Source: Autumnicola sp041679265
Lineage (GTDB): Bacteria > Bacteroidota > Bacteroidia > Flavobacteriales > Flavobacteriaceae
NCBI RefSeq assembly: GCF_041679265.1
Contig: NZ_JBGFSM010000004.1
Location: 1-64,000, forward strand
DNA length: 64,000 bases
Direction: 5' to 3'
Translations under genes and position numbers: made by a program
Part shown: piece by piece, positions 38,201 to 45,814 of the stretch
Layout: each line of letters opens with the position of its first letter
How positions within the stretch are numbered: position 1 is the stretch's first letter
The notes under the pieces: model-generated
The model's database searches: none
Told to the model about the DNA's origin: nothing
Seen by the model: the letters and a program-made list of their open reading frames with translations, nothing else

Positions 38201-38500
38201 TTCGCGTTTATCGCGGGACTTATTCCACTTGTAATCGCCACCGGTGCAGGAGCTATTGGGAATAGGACCATTGGAGGCTCTGCAATGGGAGGTATGCTTA
38301 TAGGTACTCTTTTTGGGGTAATTCTTATTCCCGGACTGTATTTTATCTTCGGAAAAATGGCCGAAGGCCGCAGCCTTATTAAGGATGAACATGACGAGCC
38401 AATGTCTGAAGAATTTATGCGTGAGAGCAGCATTAGGCTGAAGTTGCGCAAAATGAATAAGCAATTGAAAAAATTAATGAAAAGAAAAGGAGATGAATAA
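35270..38500 (+). CDS. RND multidrug efflux pump, HAE1 family (AcrB type)
   Basis: This 1076-residue inner membrane pump has the two-fold repeated RND layout with twelve membrane helices and two periplasmic porter/docking loops. The N terminus FIHRPVLAIVISVIIV and the YPGASADVL and GLPAPGYTSG motifs fit HAE1. In helix 4 the proton-relay motif reads GIVVDNAIVVVEA: the first Asp of the AcrB Asp-Asp pair is kept and the second is Asn. The relay Lys is present in GLLGKNAVLIVEF. It overlaps the next gene by eight bases. Substrates are unknown. Confidence 0.95.
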   Translation: MFKKFIHRPVLAIVISVIIVFTGLLAIKQLPISQFPQIAPTTVNIFIAYPGASADVLVKSTLIPLETSINGVQGMRYIASDATSAGEGTVRVIFDPGTDPNEAVVRVKTRVDQVMPLLPELVQREGVTITPVQPSMLMYVNLYSKDKNSDEKFLYNYAYTRIVPEIQRIKGIASAQILGSRKYAMRVWLKPDRMRAYNISAEEVLEAMEEQSILARPGRIGRSSGKKAQSLEYVLTYRSRYSEPEEYKDIILRANKEGEIIKLGDVADVELGSEFFDIYSNLDGKPSASIVLKQTFGSNGSDVIKDVKDKLKELKADLPPGIDYQISYDVSNFLDASIEQVLHTLRDAFILVAIVVFLFLGDWRSTLIPIIAVPVSLVGAFFIMQIFGLSINLITLFALVLAIGIVVDNAIVVVEAVHVKMEEENLTPFKASQEVLGEIGGAIIAITLVMVSVFIPISFMSGPVGVFYRQFSITMAGAIVISAIVALTLTPVLCAMLLKNNHGKKKKKSPAARFIDWFNRGFERLTGRYVGFLRYIVNRRVLTFGILLAFCAGIFLTNQVLPAGFIPSEDQGMIYAIIQTPPGATLERTNEVAKKLQKISEEIEGVESVSSLAGYEIMTEGRGSNAGTCLINLKPWSQREHSVHEIMEELEEETKDLGAVIEYFEPPAVPGFGSSGGFSMRLLDKTNSTDYHEFERVNNEFLEELGKRKELSGLFTFFAANYPQYELSINNKAAMQKGVSISKAMENLNILIGSTYEQGFIRFGRFFKVYTQAAPEYRRIPSDLEKLYVKNEEGEMVPYSAFMKMEKKLGPNEITRYNLYNSAAIRGLPAPGYTSGDAINAIREVAKEKLPRGYDIAWEGLSYDEANRGNDALFIFVIVLVFVYFVLAAQYESFLLPFVVLLSLPVGVFGSFLLLKIMGLSNDVYAQIGVIMLVGLLGKNAVLIVEFAVQKHRQGATVLEAAIEGARMRFRPILMTSFAFIAGLIPLVIATGAGAIGNRTIGGSAMGGMLIGTLFGVILIPGLYFIFGKMAEGRSLIKDEHDEPMSEEFMRESSIRLKLRKMNKQLKKLMKRKGDE

Positions 38501-39944
38501 AAAAGCATTCTTCATATTTAAGAAAAGAAGGCCATGGCTATTGGGCATCTTTGTAACCATAGTGCTCTACAGCTGTGTCCCGACCAGGGAAGTAAAGGAA
38601 GCAAATCCACCGCTCCCTGAGGATTACAAGGCTTCTGCTGAAGAAGACAGTTTAAATTCAGCCATAATACAATGGAAGGATTTTTTTACAGATCCTTACC
38701 TGAACAGCCTTATTTCGAAAGCCCTGGAAAACAACCAGGAGTTAAACATGACCCTGCAGGAGCTGCAAATTGCCAAAAATGAAGTAAGGGTGAGAAAAGG
38801 CGAATATCTTCCTTCTATAGGAATTAAAGCCGGCGCCGGGGTAGAAAAATCGGCTAGATATACCCGTGCCGGTGCCGTGGAAGAAAACCTGGATGTGGAG
38901 GGTGAGGAATTTCCGGATCCCCTACCCGATTACATGATTGGCTTACAGGCAAAATGGGAAGTAGATATCTGGAACAAACTGCATAATGCCAAAAAAGCGG
39001 CGGTTTTAAGGTACCTTTCTACTGTGGAAGGCAGGAATTTTATGGTGACCAACCTGGTGGCTGAAATTGCCAATTCATATTTCGAATTGCTGGCGCTGGA
39101 CAATCAGCTGGAAATCGTACAGAGAAATATCGAAATACAAAGCAATGCTTTAAGAATTGTAAAACTTCAGAAGGAAGCCGCACGGGTGACAGAACTTGCC
39201 GTGAGCAAATTTCAGGCTGAAGTACTGCACACCAGGAGCCTCCAGTATGAGATTCAGCAGAAAATCACGGAAACAGAGAACCGGTTAAACTTTTTGGTAG
39301 GACGCTATCCGCAACATATAGAACGCGATGCTCTGGCATTTGTAGATTTAGTGCCGGAAACCATAAATGCCGGGCTTCCGTCTCAATTATTAAAAAACCG
39401 CCCTGATATTAAACAGGCAGAACTGGACCTTGCAGCTTCCAAACTGGATGTAAAAGTAGCCAGGGCCAGGTTCTATCCTTCTTTGGGTATTTCGGCAAAT
39501 TTAGGGTACCAGGCCTTTAATCCCGAATACCTGCTGGATACGCCGGAGTCTTTACTGTACTCCATTGCCGGCGATATCGCTGCCCCGCTTATTAACCGGA
39601 ATGCAATTAAAGCAGAATACAGCAGCGCGAATGCAGAGCAGATAAAAGCAGTCTATAATTATGAGCAGACCATTTTGAACGCTTATGTTGAAGTGAGCAA
39701 TCAACTCTCTAAAATTGTAAATCTTGAAAAAAGTTATGATTTGAAAAAAGATGAAGTTGAAGCGCTTAACCGCTCTATAACTATTTCTAATGATTTGTTC
39801 CGGTCTGCCCGGGCAGATTATATGGAAGTTTTGCTAACCCAGCGGGATGCTCTGGAATCTAAATTTGATTTGGTGGAAACCAAAATGCAGCAAATGAATG
39901 CCATGGTAAATATGTACCAGGCTTTAGGTGGCGGCTGGAATTAA
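38493..39944 (+). CDS. RND outer membrane efflux lipoprotein (NodT/OprM type)
   Basis: This 483-residue protein is a TolC-like channel with a lipoprotein signal (LYSC, about residue 28, followed by VPTREV) and two outer membrane efflux repeats. The family motifs WEVDIWNKLHNAKKAA and LLKNRPDIKQAELDLAASKLDVKVARARFYPSL are complete. It is the third member of the tripartite pump. The start lies inside the end of the pump gene, so translation is coupled. A stable terminator follows at 39971. Confidence 0.94.
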   Translation: MNKKAFFIFKKRRPWLLGIFVTIVLYSCVPTREVKEANPPLPEDYKASAEEDSLNSAIIQWKDFFTDPYLNSLISKALENNQELNMTLQELQIAKNEVRVRKGEYLPSIGIKAGAGVEKSARYTRAGAVEENLDVEGEEFPDPLPDYMIGLQAKWEVDIWNKLHNAKKAAVLRYLSTVEGRNFMVTNLVAEIANSYFELLALDNQLEIVQRNIEIQSNALRIVKLQKEAARVTELAVSKFQAEVLHTRSLQYEIQQKITETENRLNFLVGRYPQHIERDALAFVDLVPETINAGLPSQLLKNRPDIKQAELDLAASKLDVKVARARFYPSLGISANLGYQAFNPEYLLDTPESLLYSIAGDIAAPLINRNAIKAEYSSANAEQIKAVYNYEQTILNAYVEVSNQLSKIVNLEKSYDLKKDEVEALNRSITISNDLFRSARADYMEVLLTQRDALESKFDLVETKMQQMNAMVNMYQALGGGWN

Positions 39945-39970
39945 TCTTTTTCTTTATTGTTTGATTTGGG

Positions 39971-40009
39971 AAACCCCGGAAGTCGAAAGACTGCAGGGGT
40001 TTTCTTTTT
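39971..40009 (+). terminator. Terminator of the RND efflux operon
   Basis: AAACCCC and GGGGTTT enclose an inner AGTC-GAAA-GACT hairpin with a GNRA-type loop. CTTTTT follows on the plus strand. It lies 27 nt after the channel gene stop. Confidence 0.8.
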
Positions 40010-40085
40010 ACTGTTCCCGTATTTTCCCCCTCCGGCACGTCCCTGTCCCTTGTAAAGCAGCTACCACAATTTAAGAATTATGGCT

Positions 40086-40676
40086 TTAGCTTTGGTTGCG
40101 AACTTCTTTTTTCAGCTTTTCCAGGTTAGCCAGTTTCATAGGTTCGCGGTGTTGCCTGCAATAGTTGGTATGGTACCTGTGTTTTGAAATAAAATTAATC
40201 TGGATTTCGTTCCATTCTTCCCTGCTTAAAGTAGGCCTGTAATGAAGCAGCTCTTTGTACAACCTGTTGCTTATTTCATCAAAACGAGCAGTGCCCAGGT
40301 ATTCCAGGTCTGCATCTGCAATAATATTTTCCAGTTTTGTCCTGGGTTTCTGCGGAATTTTAGTAGCCAGGATCATTTTACAAACTTTATCTACCTCCTC
40401 CTTCTTCAGGCCATCCCTCGTTAATTCTTCATGGGCAATGCCACAGCTTATTTCTTCATGGTTTTCCCTGCTCTTCATAAAACCGGTATCATGGTATAAA
40501 GCGGCCAGTTTTAACAGGAATAAATCTTCTTCCTTTACATTCTCTTTATCGGCAATAAAAATGGTTTGTTCCAGCACATGCCTGGTATGATCTGCACAGT
40601 GATAATGAAGCCAGGAGGGAAGGTTTTTCTCAAGATTAGAGGTTACTCTGGCATAAATCTGATGGAATAGGTCCAT
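40086..40676 (-). CDS. HD-domain phosphohydrolase
   Basis: This about 196-residue cytoplasmic protein has an HD metal-binding core: HTRHVLEQT with the first His, ALYHDTGF with the His-Asp pair, and ADLEYLGT with a later Asp. HD proteins are metal-dependent phosphohydrolases, often on nucleotides. The ATG at 40676 (MDLFHQIYARV) is preferred to one 31 codons upstream because the extension is AT-rich with a basic, non-conserved composition. It is convergent with the RND operon. The substrate is unknown. Confidence 0.8.
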   Translation of the reverse strand: MDLFHQIYARVTSNLEKNLPSWLHYHCADHTRHVLEQTIFIADKENVKEEDLFLLKLAALYHDTGFMKSRENHEEISCGIAHEELTRDGLKKEEVDKVCKMILATKIPQKPRTKLENIIADADLEYLGTARFDEISNRLYKELLHYRPTLSREEWNEIQINFISKHRYHTNYCRQHREPMKLANLEKLKKEVRNQS

Positions 40677-41150
40677 TAAATAAGTTTTAGTTTTATAGTG
40701 CCCATACAGGATTTTTGAAAAGAATAATTTTTCAGAAAGGAGAAACTCTAGAAAAAAAGAAAATCTCATTAATCCTCACTGGTTTTTCAAAAATGCACAA
40801 TTTCGTTTAAAATAATGAAATCCATTCCTCTAACTTACCAAAATTTTGCGGATTTTTTATACCTTCAACATCCTTTTGTACAGTAAGTTATAAGGAGTTT
40901 TACTTCAGAAGTGGAAAAAGACGGGATTTTTAATTCCTGCAAGTGAAAAAATTTAAAGAAACAGCTCTGTGTTTATCGGCTTCAGCAAAAGGAGAAAAAT
41001 AGGAAGCAACTAAAAGCAGCTGGCTTAAAAAATGCCACAACCTCAGGTGTAGCCTTATTTCTATTCATATTGTTGAAAAATGAACAATTTTTACAACATA
41101 CCCAATTCTACATGAATTTTCCTGCTAATGATAATAATCAAGGTATAATA
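40677..41150. other. Intergenic region between divergent HD and cyclase genes
   Basis: These 474 bases lie between two divergently read genes and must hold both promoters. I see no clear TAnnTTTG box with correct spacing, no convincing hairpin with a T-run and no conserved small reading frame. Confidence 0.5.
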
Positions 41151-42944
41151 ATGGGTCCAAAAGAAATTATTTACTTCCTCTTACTTTGCTGTTTCTGTTC
41201 TGCAGGAAATTGCCAGGACCAGAAGAAGGCAGATAGCCTGAAGGAGATTTACAATTCAGGAAGAGCAGAGGATGATAAACTTGATTTGTTAAGAAAAATT
41301 GCGGTAAATGAAATCAACCCGGACAGCAGCCTGAAATATTCTGAAATACTTATAAGCAGGGCCCATGCAGATTCTATGATTTATGAAGGCTATATGCAAA
41401 AAGGAGCCTCATTTAATTTAAAAGGGGATTATGGTCGGGCGTTGGAAGCATTTTTCCAGGCGATGGATTACGCCAAGAAAAGCAAGGACGACAATGATGT
41501 AGCTTCCTGTTATATCGCAATCGGGAATGTATATTCCTTAAATGAGAATGCTTCTAATGCCGGGTTTTATTATAAAAAAGGGCTGGAAATTTTTAGAAAG
41601 GGAAAAGATTCTTTATTGCTGGGTAAAGCTTTGTACAATGCCGGGGATGAATTTTTGAGGATTAATGAGCTCGAAACTGCCCGGGACTATACCAAAGAAG
41701 CTGCTGCTATTTTTGAAAATAAAGAATTTCCCATAGGACAGGCCTACTGCCTTGGCAACCTGGGAAGAATTTTTGCAAAGTCGGGAGATGATGTAGAGGC
41801 AGAAAAGTATCTTGAAAATGCCATTAACCTGCTGGAAGCCTTTAAAGATTATAATGCCATTTCTGAATTTCTCACCTATATGGCAGACATTTACCACGAA
41901 AAAGGAAATGAGGACAGGGCGCTGGAATATGCCGCAAGAAGCCTGGACCTGGCGCTAAGGTACGGTTTAAAGGATCAGATCTCTTCCTCCAATTTAAAGT
42001 TATCGGAGTTATATGAAGCATCCGGAGATTCTGCCAAATCTTATAAATACTATAAAAATTATATAACTTTCCGGGATAGTGTTACCAACCTGGAATCTGT
42101 ACGTAAGATGGCCGATTTACGTACAGATTTTGAAGTTTCCCAAAAGCAGGCAGAAGTAGATCTTTTACATCAGCAAAGGCGGTATCAAAAAAATATAGTT
42201 ATTGCCGTTTGTATTGCCCTTATCCTGTTCATGTTACTGGCAGTAGGCCTTTACCGCCGCAACCTGTTTATAAGGAGAACGAATTTGATTATAGAAAGGG
42301 AGAAAAACAGGTCCGACCACCTGCTGCTGAATATTCTTCCTGAAGAAACTGCTGTCGAGCTTAAAAACAGCGGAAGGGTTAAAGCCAAAAAATTTGAGAA
42401 TGTAAGTGTGCTCTTTACCGATTTTAAAGGCTTTACCAATTATGCCGAACACCTTTCCCCGGAAGAACTTGTGGAAAGCGTGGACTTTTATTTTTCCAAA
42501 TTTGATACAATTGTTGAGAAATACGGGCTGGAAAAAATAAAGACGCTGGGAGATTCTTATATGTGTGCTGCCGGAGTCCCTTTTCCCCTGGAAGATCATG
42601 CAGAGAGGATGGTGGCAGCCGCTTTGGAAATGATAGATTTTGTGCTGGAGGTGAAAAAAGAAAACCTGGAAAAGGCAACACGTTTTGAAATGCGCGTGGG
42701 GATTAACAGTGGCCCAGTGATCGCGGGAGTGGTGGGCAGGAAAAAATTTGCCTACGATATTTGGGGAGATACCGTAAACATCGCTTCCCGAATGGAAGCC
42801 TGCAGTGAGGCGGGTAAGCTTAATATTTCTGAAAATACCTATAATATAATTAAAGATAAATATGAGTGCAGGTACAGGGGGGAAATAGAGGTCAAGAACA
42901 AAGGAAAAATGAAAATGTATTTTGTACAACAGCATAGAGAGTAA
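41151..42944 (+). CDS. TPR-sensor class III adenylate cyclase
   Basis: This about 597-residue protein starts with a signal peptide (IIYFLLLCCFCSAGNCQ), has a periplasmic TPR region (about 40-340), one membrane helix (IVIAVCIALILFMLLAVGLY) and a cytoplasmic class III cyclase domain. Metal-binding Asps are in LFTDFKGF and LGDSYM. The purine-selecting Lys (EKIKTLGD) and Asp (AYDIWGDT) point to ATP, and the transition-state Asn/Arg pair is in NIASRM. I chose the ATG at 41151 so the signal peptide is N-terminal. It has the same sensor layout as the SusR-like protein but a different output. The ligand is unknown. Confidence 0.85.
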   Translation: MGPKEIIYFLLLCCFCSAGNCQDQKKADSLKEIYNSGRAEDDKLDLLRKIAVNEINPDSSLKYSEILISRAHADSMIYEGYMQKGASFNLKGDYGRALEAFFQAMDYAKKSKDDNDVASCYIAIGNVYSLNENASNAGFYYKKGLEIFRKGKDSLLLGKALYNAGDEFLRINELETARDYTKEAAAIFENKEFPIGQAYCLGNLGRIFAKSGDDVEAEKYLENAINLLEAFKDYNAISEFLTYMADIYHEKGNEDRALEYAARSLDLALRYGLKDQISSSNLKLSELYEASGDSAKSYKYYKNYITFRDSVTNLESVRKMADLRTDFEVSQKQAEVDLLHQQRRYQKNIVIAVCIALILFMLLAVGLYRRNLFIRRTNLIIEREKNRSDHLLLNILPEETAVELKNSGRVKAKKFENVSVLFTDFKGFTNYAEHLSPEELVESVDFYFSKFDTIVEKYGLEKIKTLGDSYMCAAGVPFPLEDHAERMVAAALEMIDFVLEVKKENLEKATRFEMRVGINSGPVIAGVVGRKKFAYDIWGDTVNIASRMEACSEAGKLNISENTYNIIKDKYECRYRGEIEVKNKGKMKMYFVQQHRE

Positions 42945-43558
42945 AATCTATATTAAGTCAACTTTGAGCGCCATACTAAAACAGAATTCACATCTTCTAT
43001 AATTTGACCAAATAGATCCATCCCACGGAGCAATAGTTTCCCCGGCCTGAAAGCAGGGCTGATGACTTCCGGAATTTTCTTTCAATCCAGCAGGTTATCT
43101 TCCTACTAAAATATTTAAATAGAAACCCTAAATACTCATTAGCAGTATTTTAGCGATTTACCAGGCTGTTAGTCTAAAATATTTTTAAAGTATCTTCTTC
43201 TTGTTTAAATTAGTAATACCATAAACATAAGTAGGTTAAGTTCATGGTAGATTTGGGGCAAAAAAAGGTGGTCATTTTTCCGCCTTTTTTTATTAGAAGA
43301 ACCAGGACTTTACCTTCTGGCTGCTTTAGCCTCAAAAAACAATGCATCCTGCTTTCCCGTTTACGCCCCCCGCAATTTAAAGGAAACCCTATTGCCCCTT
43401 TCTGCTTAAGTTAAAGAAGTTTAGCATTTAAAGTATTCATAATGATATCCTCACTAAAGCCAGAAGATAAAACCAAAAAAAATGGTTTTTCAGAAGTTTA
43501 AAAAAGGACTGTCACAAAAAATGCCATTTTTATTATTAATCTAAAACCAAAAAAAGTT
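42945..43558. other. Long intergenic region with a possible small RNA
   Basis: These 614 bases have no convincing gene; a 19-codon frame near 43443 looks random. The one strong signal is the terminator at 43260-43291, more than 300 nt after the cyclase stop, which may end an extended 3' untranslated region or an independent small RNA. A second, AT-only inverted repeat (AAAACCA and TGGTTTT, 43469-43489) lies ahead of the lipoprotein gene. Confidence 0.4.
43260..43291 (+). terminator. Strong orphan terminator
   Basis: AAAAAAAGGTGG pairs with CCGCCTTTTTTT over an 8-nt loop with one T-G wobble. This is a classical rho-independent shape usable on both strands. The nearest upstream gene stop is 315 nt away. 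Confidence 0.75.
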
Positions 43559-44968
43559 ATGAAAACAATTAAATTTCACCTCGTCCTTATGGCCGTATTT
43601 GGACTATTGCTCACCTCCTGTAATAAAGACGAACCTGTTAAAGAAACCCCGGAAACCTCTGAAGACTTCGCTGTATTATCTTTTGGCCCGGTATTAAACA
43701 ATATGATGAACAGAGCGCCCTTAAAACAGGAGGTGGCAGATCTTCCCATTTGTTCTGATGCCACTCCAGCTTACGCGCAGCTCTCCTTAACTTACGGAGA
43801 TGAAAACACACCTGTTGATGTTACCGTAAGTATTTTAAGTGATGAAAACGGCTTTTTTACCGCCTATGATGATGAACTCGAAATCCCTGTGCCTTCTGGG
43901 GCTACAACAGTTTCTGTTACGCTAACAGATTTTCTGGTATGGAGTGACGATGGAGGTTCCCCGGGAGAAATTATATGGGCCGCTCCAAAAACAGGAAGTG
44001 AATATGCCGCTTTTGTGGACCAGGCGCTGCCAGTAACCTGGGACCTGAGGGCAGGATCAAAAACCTACAGGGATATCCAGGTGCTTTGTTTTGACCAACG
44101 GCAGGTGAATCTTTACGGGTATCTCTTCTTTGATATTGTTCCCACTCCCCTTTCCACACTTTGTTTCTTTGCAAATTACTGCACCCCTGCGGGTAGGCAC
44201 TACACTGCAAATTACAGCCTGGACCTGTACCTGGGAACTTCGGCTGCCGGCACTCCTTTATATCTCGATGAAGCCCCGGTAACAGGTATGGATAACGAAG
44301 ATTACTATGCAGAGCCGGTATGCCTTGCCGTTCCCGCTCCGGAAGAAGGGATAGGAGCAGATGATCCTTACTTATATTATGAACTTACCCTGGCAGACTG
44401 GCCTGGCAATTACGGAACTGCCGGCAATTACGTGGAAACCGGAACCCTTAGCTGGAACCAGGTACAGGAATTATTGAATGACGACGGAACCACTGCAGAA
44501 TATGAACACATCTTTATTAATTGTGATAATTCTGAAGAACCCGGCCAGGATACCTATGTGGTACTTACCATAGATACTGAAAATATCACAGAAGAGAATT
44601 TTAATACCACGGTGGTTTTTACTGATAACAGAAGTACTATTGAAGAAAATCCTGGAGATCCTGACAGCCACGTGGCCCTCGTGGATAAAGGCATGAAAAT
44701 CTATTGGATGGGGCAGCCTCTTAACCCGGGGAATGGAGTAACTATAGAGATCCTGGATGCATATCGTAAACCTGAAGGAGGACCGGTTATTGTAACAGAT
44801 GTTTATACCGATTCCAGCCTGGAAGGCTTTCTTATTGGCCAGATAAGGGAAGACTATGTGAGCGGATTGGAATCTTACAGCATTGTCTTCAGGATAAATG
44901 ACGGGGAGACTCAGCGAACTTTCACCATAGATCCAAAATTGAAGATGACCAGTTCAAGTCTTCAGTAA
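43559..44968 (+). CDS. Unknown surface or outer membrane lipoprotein
   Basis: This 469-residue protein has a lipoprotein signal (lipobox LLTSC followed by NKDEP). The rest is acidic, rich in Tyr, Pro and Gly, and predicted all-beta by its alternating pattern. It contains cysteines in pairs (CFFANYC) that may form disulfides. I recognise no family. A repeated theme of a strand followed by DDGGSP/DDGTT turns suggests Ig-like or calcium-binding-like domains (weak). Its own terminator follows, and the tetR-ABC export operon lies 169 bp downstream, so it is a possible partner or cargo of that system (speculative). Confidence 0.65.
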   Translation: MKTIKFHLVLMAVFGLLLTSCNKDEPVKETPETSEDFAVLSFGPVLNNMMNRAPLKQEVADLPICSDATPAYAQLSLTYGDENTPVDVTVSILSDENGFFTAYDDELEIPVPSGATTVSVTLTDFLVWSDDGGSPGEIIWAAPKTGSEYAAFVDQALPVTWDLRAGSKTYRDIQVLCFDQRQVNLYGYLFFDIVPTPLSTLCFFANYCTPAGRHYTANYSLDLYLGTSAAGTPLYLDEAPVTGMDNEDYYAEPVCLAVPAPEEGIGADDPYLYYELTLADWPGNYGTAGNYVETGTLSWNQVQELLNDDGTTAEYEHIFINCDNSEEPGQDTYVVLTIDTENITEENFNTTVVFTDNRSTIEENPGDPDSHVALVDKGMKIYWMGQPLNPGNGVTIEILDAYRKPEGGPVIVTDVYTDSSLEGFLIGQIREDYVSGLESYSIVFRINDGETQRTFTIDPKLKMTSSSLQ

Positions 44969-45007
44969 CAAGACTTCTTTATAATTTTTTCCGCAGGAAG
45001 CGGATAT

Positions 45008-45037
45008 AAAACCGGTAACAAAAGTTGCCGGTTTTTT
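45008..45037 (+). terminator. Terminator of the unknown lipoprotein gene
   Basis: AAAACCGGTAAC pairs with GTTGCCGGTTTT (one wobble) over the loop AAAA and runs into TTTTTT. It is 40 nt after the stop, so the lipoprotein is monocistronic. Confidence 0.85.
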
Positions 45038-45112
45038 AATTGCGGAAAATCTAATCCGAATAGAACAAGCGTTAAATAAAAGTAAAACTTTTTTATTTAA
45101 TAGTATTACTAT

Positions 45113-45120
45113 TATTTTTG
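45113..45120 (+). promoter_or_regulatory. Probable -7 box of the tetR-ABC operon
   Basis: TATTTTTG matches TAnnTTTG and lies 17 nt ahead of the tetR start. The -33 position lies in a T-rich stretch without a clean TTG. The preceding inverted AT-rich sequence (AATAGTATTACTATT, 45099-45113) is a possible TetR operator. Confidence 0.45.
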
Positions 45121-45136
45121 GGGAAATTACTTTTAA

Positions 45137-45814
45137 ATGGAAGAGCTTCTAAAAAACCTGAAAATATCGGTTAGCGACAGCCTTTACTTAAAGGATCCCG
45201 AATCCAGCGAGTTAGGAAGAAAGATCATTGGTAACGGGATTATCCTTATTGATAAAATTGGCTTTGAAAAATTCACTTTTAAAAAACTGGGAGAAAAGAT
45301 AAAGTCAAACGAAAGTTCTGTGTACCGTTATTTTGAAAACAAGCACAGCTTTCTGGTGTATATCACCAATTGGTTTTGGGGCTGGAAAGAATTTCAGCTC
45401 ACCATTGCCACTTACGGCATCACCAATGTTGAAGAAAGGCTGCAAAAAGCCATTGAAGTCCTGGCACACCCCGTAGAAGAGGATATACGCTTTAAACACA
45501 TTAACGAAGTTGCTCTAAACAACATTATCATTAATGAATCTTCTAAATCTTATTTAACTAAAAAGGTTGATGAAGAAAACAAGCACGGTCATTTCATGCT
45601 ATACAAACGGCTGGTGAACAGGGTGAGCAAGATGATTAGCGAAGTAGATCCCGCTTATGAATATCCGTTTAGCCTTGCCACCACTGTTATAGACGGCTCT
45701 TTACATCAACATTTCCTGAGTAAGCATTTTTCTAATATTACCGACTGCACCAACGAGATCACACCCTCGGTATATTTTAAACATATGGTATCCAAAATTT
45801 TAATTCCCAAATAA
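45137..45814 (+). CDS. TetR-family transcriptional regulator
   Basis: This 225-residue regulator has an N-terminal helix-turn-helix (residues about 35-75: KFTFKKLGEKIKSNESSVYRYFENKHSFL), the TetR pattern with Tyr-Arg-Tyr-Phe and a following KxxF. The C-terminal ligand-binding part is unlike common drug regulators. The ATG of the next gene overlaps its stop by one base (TAATG), so it is the first gene of the export operon and probably represses it. Confidence 0.85.
   Translation: MEELLKNLKISVSDSLYLKDPESSELGRKIIGNGIILIDKIGFEKFTFKKLGEKIKSNESSVYRYFENKHSFLVYITNWFWGWKEFQLTIATYGITNVEERLQKAIEVLAHPVEEDIRFKHINEVALNNIIINESSKSYLTKKVDEENKHGHFMLYKRLVNRVSKMISEVDPAYEYPFSLATTVIDGSLHQHFLSKHFSNITDCTNEITPSVYFKHMVSKILIPK

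Noticed and set aside
42234..42935. 233-codon minus-strand frame inside the cyclase domain
   Set aside because: Its His/Phe-rich sequence mirrors the coding strand; no domain.
43442..43501. 19-codon frame ahead of the unknown lipoprotein gene
   Set aside because: Too short, no signal, overlaps an AT-only inverted repeat; could not be supported as a leader peptide.
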